16,574 bases of DNA from Spirochaetota bacterium (lineage in GTDB: Bacteria > Spirochaetota > JAHITG01): positions 1 through 16,574 of the forward strand of contig JAHITG010000191.1 in the NCBI GenBank assembly GCA_018817865.1. The letters run 5' to 3'. The stretch's first letter is position 1. Each line of letters opens with the position of its first letter. The position numbers and the translations under genes were made by a program. The notes beneath the pieces are model-generated. The model did not search any database and was not told where the DNA came from. It saw nothing but the letters and a program-made list of their open reading frames with translations. Of this stretch, positions 12,343 to 16,574 are shown in pieces.

Positions 12343-13095
12343 TTACATTTTTGATATTATACTTTCCATCTTAGGAATAAACTCGTATGCTGTCAGATCA
12401 AGATGCAGAGGTGTGATGGAAACATAACCTCTTTTTACTTCGTGATAATCCGTTCCTTTTTCATCTTTCCATAATACGTCATCACCGCTTAGCCAGAAAT
12501 AGGGATTCCCTGCAGGGTCTTTTCTCTTGATCAGTTTATCCAGATAACGCCTGGTCCCGAGTTTGGTTGCCTTGATCCCTTTGATCTTCTCTTTCGGGAG
12601 GTTGGGGACATTGATGTTAAAGAATATTCCGTTCGGGACCTTCATTTTGGACAACTGAGAGGCAAACCCGGCTGCGATCTCTGCGGCTGTCTCATAATAG
12701 ATCTTTCCCTTTAAAGCATCGATAGAGATGGCAAATGATTTGATATTGGCCAGGCATGCTTCAATGGCAGCAGCCACGGTTCCCGAATACACGATATCTT
12801 CGCTTAAATTCGGTCCTTTGTTTATACCTGAAATAACAATATTCGGTGAAAAATCCATGGCTCCCAGAACTGTCAGGTAAACGCAATCCGTGGGTGTGCC
12901 GTCGATCTTAAAAACATTTGTTTTTACTTTTTTCATTCGAATCGGTGATTTTAAAGTAATGGCCTGGCTTACCGCACTTCTTTCTCTGTCAGGTACGATG
13001 ACCTTCCAGTCATCGGTGATAGCTTTTACTTTATTCAACAGGGGGGTTAATCCTTTCCCTTGAATGCCGTCATCGTTTGTTATTAAGATCTTCAT
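12343..13095 (-). CDS. surE: 5'/3'-nucleotidase SurE
   Basis: SurE is a metal-dependent phosphatase acting on nucleoside monophosphates (and in some species on short polyphosphate), linked to stationary-phase survival. The 250 residues are normal. Metal ligands are Asp8-Asp9 (MKILITNDDG), the serine in PDRERSAVSQAIT (Ser40) and the asparagines of SGINKGPN (Asn92, Asn96). TVAAAIEA and INVPNLP are further family blocks. The ATG lies only ten bases from the 3' end of tRNA-Pro, with no Shine-Dalgarno between. The message therefore probably starts at the tRNA promoter and, after tRNA 3' processing, would be nearly leaderless. Neighbouring genes do not suggest a specific pathway. Confidence 0.95.
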   Translation of the reverse strand: MKILITNDDGIQGKGLTPLLNKVKAITDDWKVIVPDRERSAVSQAITLKSPIRMKKVKTNVFKIDGTPTDCVYLTVLGAMDFSPNIVISGINKGPNLSEDIVYSGTVAAAIEACLANIKSFAISIDALKGKIYYETAAEIAAGFASQLSKMKVPNGIFFNINVPNLPKEKIKGIKATKLGTRRYLDKLIKRKDPAGNPYFWLSGDDVLWKDEKGTDYHEVKRGYVSITPLHLDLTAYEFIPKMESIISKM

Positions 13096-13105
13096 AATAT
13101 TATAT

Positions 13106-13181
13106 TCGGGCTGGCGGGAGTTGAACCCGCGACCCCTGGTCCCCCAGACCAGTGCGCTAAACCGAACTGCGCTACAGCCCG
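13106..13181 (-). tRNA. tRNA-Pro (anticodon GGG)
   Basis: The 76-nt cloverleaf reads on the minus strand. The acceptor is CGGGCTG/CAGCCCG with discriminator A and a C1-G72 pair as in bacterial tRNA-Pro. The D stem is GCGC/GCGC, and the anticodon stem CTGGT/ACCAG has loop CTGGGGG, giving GGG at positions 34-36 and G37. The T stem is GCGGG/CCCGC with TTCAACT. CCA is not encoded. It is transcribed 10 bases ahead of surE from a good promoter. Confidence 0.97.
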
Positions 13182-13200
13182 TCTCTTTTATTGTTAGATT

Positions 13201-13228
13201 AATATAGTTGTATAATTATCAATGTCAA
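13201..13228 (-). promoter_or_regulatory. promoter of tRNA-Pro and surE
   Basis: On the minus strand TTGACA (13228-13223), a 16-bp spacer and TATATT (13206-13201) match the rplM promoter in both hexamers and in spacing. Transcription would begin near 13194, about a dozen bases before the tRNA. Confidence 0.7.
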
Positions 13229-13258
13229 TCTTTTTTCGGATTAAACATATAAAAAAGG

Positions 13259-13473
13259 AATACCACGGAGGCACAGAGTCACAGAGAAGAATCATTGTTG
13301 TTATTTTACAAAATTATAAGAGCATCACACTCTGTATATAATTATCTAAAATGTTAAACCGGTTTTTAAAATTATTTATTATTTAATTATAAAGGTCTTT
13401 ATATATTTTAATAATAATAATTTATTTAAATTTTAATTTTTAATTCTCTGTGCCTCTGTGTCTCTGTGGTATT
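13259..13473. repeat. 215-bp MITE-like element with 30-bp terminal inverted repeats
   Basis: Outer arms at 13259-13288 and 13444-13473 are inverted copies agreeing at 27 of 30 positions. Each arm is built from short repeats of CACAGAG (8-9 bp period). The interior is very A+T-rich, has no ORF, and holds a small palindrome (TATAAAG-GT-CTTTATA, 13388-13403). No target duplication is evident. Similar CACAGAG-rich repeats occur, as I recall, in many unrelated genomes. The 3' arm lies eight bases past the thiC stop, so the folded arm may also help end the thiamine operon message. Confidence 0.6.
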
Positions 13474-13480
13474 AATTTTT

Positions 13481-14758
13481 TTAAAGTATCTCATTGATCT
13501 GTTTGATGGCGCAGAAATCACCGCACATGGAACAGAACTCATCCTGTGTGGACTCGCTCTCTTCCCGGTACCTTCTGGCCTTTTCGGGATCGATGGAGAG
13601 AGCGATCTGTTTTTTCCAATCCAGTTTTCTCCTGGCTTTGGCCATTTCCCTGTCCATCCGGATCGCTTCGGGGATCCCTTTGGCAATATCAGCTGCGTGA
13701 GCAGCAATTTTAACAGCGATCGTTCCTTCCTTGACATCCTCGGGAGTGGGCAGTTTCAGGTGTTCCGAAGGTGTGACATAACAAAGGAAATCAGCTCCTG
13801 CATAAGCAGCCAGAGCACCGCCGATGGCTGAAGTAATGTGGTCATATCCCGGTGCAATATCCGTGACCACAGGACCCAGTACATAGAACGGTGCATTATT
13901 ACAGAGTGATTTCTGGATCTGAATGTTGGTAACCACCTGATTTAAGGGAACATGACCGGGCCCCTCTATCATGACCTGCACTCCGAAATTCCTGCATCTT
14001 TCGGCTAATTCTCCCAGTGTGATCAGTTCCTGTATCTGGGCTCTGTCAGTGGCATCCGCAAGAGCTCCGGGCCGAAGTCCGTCACCAAGACTCATTGTTA
14101 TATCATGTTTTTTAGCGATCTTGAGTATATCATCAAAATATTCATACATGGGATTCTCTCTGCAGTTGGTTTTCATCCACAGCATGAGCATGGACCCGCC
14201 CCGGCTTACGATGTTCAGGAGGCGTTCCTGGTTTTCCATCCTGGAAAGGGTAGAAAGAGTGACCCCTGCATGGATGGTCATAAAATCCACCCCTTCTTCT
14301 GCCTGCTGTGTAATGACTCGAAGGATGTCATCGATCTTCATCTCTTCCAGTTTCTTCTTTTTTTTAGACAGCTCAAAGCCCACCTGGTAGATCGGGACAG
14401 TACCTACGGGGACCGTTGATCTTTCCAGAACCTTTGTTCTGACTTTATTGAGGATCGTGCCCAGGCTCAGGTCCATAACAGTATCAGTACCGTATTTCAA
14501 AGCGATCCTTAGTTTTTCCATCTCTTCGTTCAGATTCATGTGTACCGGGGAGGTTCCCAGGTTTACATTTATTTTTGTTTTAAGGCCCCTGCCGATCCCG
14601 CAAATTTGCTTGATTTTATGATTTTTATTTTTAGGGATCACGATCTCACCGTTCTTTATTCCTTCCTTAATATATTCTACGGTGACATTCTCTTTTTTAG
14701 CAATTTCCTTCATCTCCTTCGTGATCATATTCTTCCTTGCTGATTCAAGCTGGGTCAT
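13481..14758 (-). CDS. thiC: phosphomethylpyrimidine synthase ThiC, short form
   Basis: ThiC rearranges aminoimidazole ribotide into HMP-phosphate, using a 4Fe-4S cluster and S-adenosylmethionine. The 425 residues match the short ThiC type lacking the N-terminal domain of the enterobacterial enzyme. Visible blocks are NLGTSPVHMNLNEEMEKL, VMDLSLGT, STVPVGTVPIYQ, FMTIHAGVT, SLGDGLRPGALADATD, MIEGPGHVP and PGYDHITSAIGGA. The cluster cysteines are 409, 412 and 416 (CSMCGDFC, a CX2CX3C spacing as I recall for short ThiC rather than CX2CX4C). The start overlaps the preceding stop as ATGA, and AAGGAG is five bases upstream, so expression is coupled to the ThiD2-ThiE gene. No TPP riboswitch is seen for this operon. 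Confidence 0.97.
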   Translation of the reverse strand: MTQLESARKNMITKEMKEIAKKENVTVEYIKEGIKNGEIVIPKNKNHKIKQICGIGRGLKTKINVNLGTSPVHMNLNEEMEKLRIALKYGTDTVMDLSLGTILNKVRTKVLERSTVPVGTVPIYQVGFELSKKKKKLEEMKIDDILRVITQQAEEGVDFMTIHAGVTLSTLSRMENQERLLNIVSRGGSMLMLWMKTNCRENPMYEYFDDILKIAKKHDITMSLGDGLRPGALADATDRAQIQELITLGELAERCRNFGVQVMIEGPGHVPLNQVVTNIQIQKSLCNNAPFYVLGPVVTDIAPGYDHITSAIGGALAAYAGADFLCYVTPSEHLKLPTPEDVKEGTIAVKIAAHAADIAKGIPEAIRMDREMAKARRKLDWKKQIALSIDPEKARRYREESESTQDEFCSMCGDFCAIKQINEIL

Positions 14759-15786
14759 TTTGTACTCCTTGCTGATAAAAATTTTTTTATTTGGGAAGTC
14801 TTCTTTTTTACATTGTCTGATAATAACAGTTCAGAAATAAAAGCAAAGTTTTTTATTCCTTTTTTAATACATTGTGAAATATTATCCTGATGTAATCCTC
14901 CAATAATAACCAGAGGAATTGACTTTTGATATTTTTTATTCAGGAGAGCTGTTCTCTGTAAGCCCAGAGGTTTTGTGATATCCTCTTTGGTATCCGTATG
15001 AAAGACTGGCCCCAAACCTGCATAGTCAGCATTATACTGTATTGCTTCTTTTATCTCTTTTTCTTTGGTGGCGGAATATCCGATTATTTTATTATATTGA
15101 AATTTTTCTTTTATCAATCGGATAGGGATATCCTTTTTACCGATATGAATACCGTCTGCACCTGTTGCTATGGCAATATCTATCCTGTCATTTATTATAA
15201 ATGGCACTTTCTTTTTTTTAGTCATCTTTAGGATCTTTTCAGCTATATTAAAAAATGTGATATTGGAAATATTTTTTGCGCGGAGCTGAAGGACCGTGGC
15301 TCCCCCCGTAAGAAGACTATTGCATGTCTGTCCAATCTTGTTTCTTTGGATAAGTGCAATGTCCATGATCGCATACAGAGAGAGGTCGATCTTTTTTTTT
15401 ATTCTTAGCACCATCTTCTGCTCCAGGGCATAAAGGTGAAATCGGATCTTTTTAAAGAGAAGGGCCTGCTTCCTGTTGTCACATTTCAGTACTTCTTCCA
15501 GAACGCGTGAACCTTCCTGAACCCTTCTTGCATTGGCCTGAATTACTTCTGTTATATCCTTTCTTTTAAATTCATTTGAAGTGTTGAGGAATTTCCCCTT
15601 ATCCTTTTTAATATCCCGAACAAAGAGCAGTTCCCTGGAATTAAAATTTTTAATGATGGTGTGTCTGATTTTTTTCAAATACAATACTGCATTTTTATCA
15701 TTTAGAATAAATCTGTTTACATCCTCTATTACTCTTAACCCTTCAATTATTCTGTTTATATTGGCATCTATAAGACGGTTTATCAT
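14755..15786 (-). CDS. thiE: ThiD2-ThiE fusion: HMP-P kinase and thiamine-phosphate synthase
   Basis: A 343-residue two-domain protein. Residues 1-130 (RLIDANINRIIEGLRVIEDV ... ANARRVQEGSRVLEEVLK) match the ThiD2 domain, described in the literature as an HMP-phosphate kinase unrelated in sequence to ThiD. Residues about 135-343 are ThiE, which joins HMP-PP to thiazole phosphate. Its blocks are LYAIMD, GATVLQLRAKN, FIINDRIDIAIATGADGIHI, GYSATKEKEI, YAGLGPVFHTDTKED and IPLVIIGGL. The fusion thus performs the two steps after ThiC, whose gene overlaps its stop. GYSATK replaces the more common 'GvSthn'. The start ATG at 15786 follows an AAGG sequence and lies 32 bases after rsmE. Confidence 0.92.
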   Translation of the reverse strand: MINRLIDANINRIIEGLRVIEDVNRFILNDKNAVLYLKKIRHTIIKNFNSRELLFVRDIKKDKGKFLNTSNEFKRKDITEVIQANARRVQEGSRVLEEVLKCDNRKQALLFKKIRFHLYALEQKMVLRIKKKIDLSLYAIMDIALIQRNKIGQTCNSLLTGGATVLQLRAKNISNITFFNIAEKILKMTKKKKVPFIINDRIDIAIATGADGIHIGKKDIPIRLIKEKFQYNKIIGYSATKEKEIKEAIQYNADYAGLGPVFHTDTKEDITKPLGLQRTALLNKKYQKSIPLVIIGGLHQDNISQCIKKGIKNFAFISELLLSDNVKKKTSQIKKFLSARSTK

Positions 15787-15818
15787 GACCCTTTTGTCCT
15801 TGATGAGTAATTTACTTT

Positions 15819-16526
15819 TTATGAATAAAAAAAAAGAATATTGCTAATGACTGCTATTACTGCTGTTTCAGTCCTTAAAATATGATAGGGTAGTTTTACT
15901 ATATTGATTTTATTTTTTTGGGCAAGTTTTATTTCATGTTTACTGAATCCGCCTTCCGGCCCGATATATACATTCAGGACCTCTGAGGTTTTTGGATCAA
16001 GATGTTCTTTGATGCTGTGAGCGGAATCAGGATGTAAAAGAATGCCGTTCTTACCGGCTGCAACAGCTTTAGTAAAGGATGTCATCTCTTTAAGAGCAGG
16101 GGGTGACGGATTAAAAGATTGTTTGGCTGATTCAAAGATAATTTTATTCCATCTTTTCAGTTTCTCTTCGGAAGCTTTTATTTTACAGGAAAATTCCGTA
16201 TCCATAGGTATGATGGTATCCACTCCCAACTGTGTAGCTGTATTTAATATCATTTCAAATTGTGAATGTTTGATCATAGCAATATATAAAGTGAGCTTAG
16301 TCCGGTTTCCTTTTTTTACGGGTCTGGAGGAAAGTATATGTGCCTCCAGGATATCTTTGCTGATCATGGTGATCCTGCTTTTAAAGATCTCCTCAGAGTT
16401 TGTGAAATAGAGGATGTCATTGATCTTTGCTCTTAATGAGCGGGTAATATGGGAAAGATCAGGGTTCTTGACCCGAATGTTTCTTGCATCAGTGATATTG
16501 GAATTTGTAATTTTAAACAGGGGCAT
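15819..16526 (-). CDS. rsmE: 16S rRNA (uracil-1498-N3)-methyltransferase RsmE
   Basis: RsmE methylates U1498 of 16S rRNA in the decoding region, using S-adenosylmethionine. The 235-residue protein has an N-terminal RNA-binding (PUA-like) domain (about 1-70) and a knotted SPOUT methyltransferase domain. The AdoMet-binding blocks are ILLHPDSA, VYIGPEGGFSKHEIKLA and LPYHILRTETAVIAVISNILF. The last is the usual 'LG.RILRTETA' motif with H in place of the G/R region. It has no Shine-Dalgarno. The promoter -10 ends nine bases before the ATG, so the message should have almost no leader. It heads the operon with thiD2-thiE and thiC. The last codons contain a run of nine identical bases. Confidence 0.93.
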   Translation of the reverse strand: MPLFKITNSNITDARNIRVKNPDLSHITRSLRAKINDILYFTNSEEIFKSRITMISKDILEAHILSSRPVKKGNRTKLTLYIAMIKHSQFEMILNTATQLGVDTIIPMDTEFSCKIKASEEKLKRWNKIIFESAKQSFNPSPPALKEMTSFTKAVAAGKNGILLHPDSAHSIKEHLDPKTSEVLNVYIGPEGGFSKHEIKLAQKNKINIVKLPYHILRTETAVIAVISNILFFYS

Positions 16527-16535
16527 AACTTAAAG

Positions 16536-16564
16536 AATATAACTGATACAATATCCCAAGTCAA
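16536..16564 (-). promoter_or_regulatory. promoter of the rsmE-thiE-thiC operon
   Basis: On the minus strand TTGACT (16564-16559), a 17-bp spacer and TATATT (16541-16536) predict a start near 16530, about three bases upstream of the rsmE ATG. There is no room for a ribosome binding site or riboswitch between them. Confidence 0.65.
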
Positions 16565-16574
16565 TCTTTTTTAA

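Noticed and set aside
13426..13737. A 103-codon frame ending in a TTETQRHRE-like peptide
   Set aside because: It lies mostly inside thiC in another frame. The tail is only the translation of the CACAGAG repeat.
15787..16574. TPP riboswitch expected for a thiC operon
   Set aside because: No CTGAGA/ACCTGA-type core blocks are visible upstream of thiE or rsmE, and the rsmE leader is too short to hold one.

Overview
The window is an A+T-rich bacterial chromosome segment carrying about 17 protein genes and one tRNA. A partial outer-membrane beta-barrel protein of PorV/PorQ type and an LPP20-like periplasmic protein point to a two-membrane (diderm) cell. A short-form ThiC, a ThiD2-ThiE fusion and a chemoreceptor next to a GGDEF-PilZ protein suggest a motile or surface-sensing, free-living organism from a poorly sampled lineage. 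The sequence alone does not let me assign a phylum. Coding is strongly biased to the minus strand: only rplM, rpsI and recX are on the plus strand.

Layout. 1-599 (minus): N-terminal part of an outer-membrane protein, running off the left edge, preceded by a possible overlapping 38-codon ORF. 694-1054: gene-poor spacer with a candidate small RNA, two facing REP-like palindromes and the ribosomal promoter. 1055-2520 (plus): rplM-rpsI-recX. 2530-5073 (minus): operon serA - ybjQ-like - membrane-anchored ybjQ-like - M48 metalloprotease, with a leader able to hide the serA ribosome binding site. 5218-6792 (minus): methyl-accepting chemotaxis protein. 6823-11114 (minus): operon aspC-type aminotransferase - accB - NUDIX - LPP20-like secreted protein - GGDEF/PilZ. 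11115-11554: promoter plus a dense cluster of related perfect palindromes and a 25-bp tandem repeat. 11555-13181 (minus): tRNA-Pro(GGG) - surE - TPR protein. 13182-13480: tRNA promoter and a 215-bp element with 30-bp terminal inverted repeats. 13481-16526 (minus): rsmE - thiD2/thiE fusion - thiC.

Functionally the window is mostly housekeeping: ribosomal proteins, rRNA methylation, serine entry, transamination, the biotin carrier, and the pyrimidine branch of thiamine synthesis. In that branch ThiC makes HMP-P, ThiD2 phosphorylates it, and ThiE joins it to the thiazole. A signalling block (chemoreceptor, diguanylate cyclase with a c-di-GMP receptor domain, and an LPP20-like protein of the broad family that includes flagellar FlgP) sits in the middle.

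The most unusual signals are non-coding. There are families of palindromes whose copies differ by compensatory base changes (861-940 and 11235-11538), a leader complementarity covering the serA ribosome binding site (5075-5180), and promoters so close to start codons that leaderless mRNAs are likely (rsmE, the chemoreceptor). Clear promoters are of sigma-70 type with spacers of 16 or 17 bp. I found no CRISPR array, prophage, insertion-sequence transposase or rRNA. I did not find a convincing wholly new multi-gene system.
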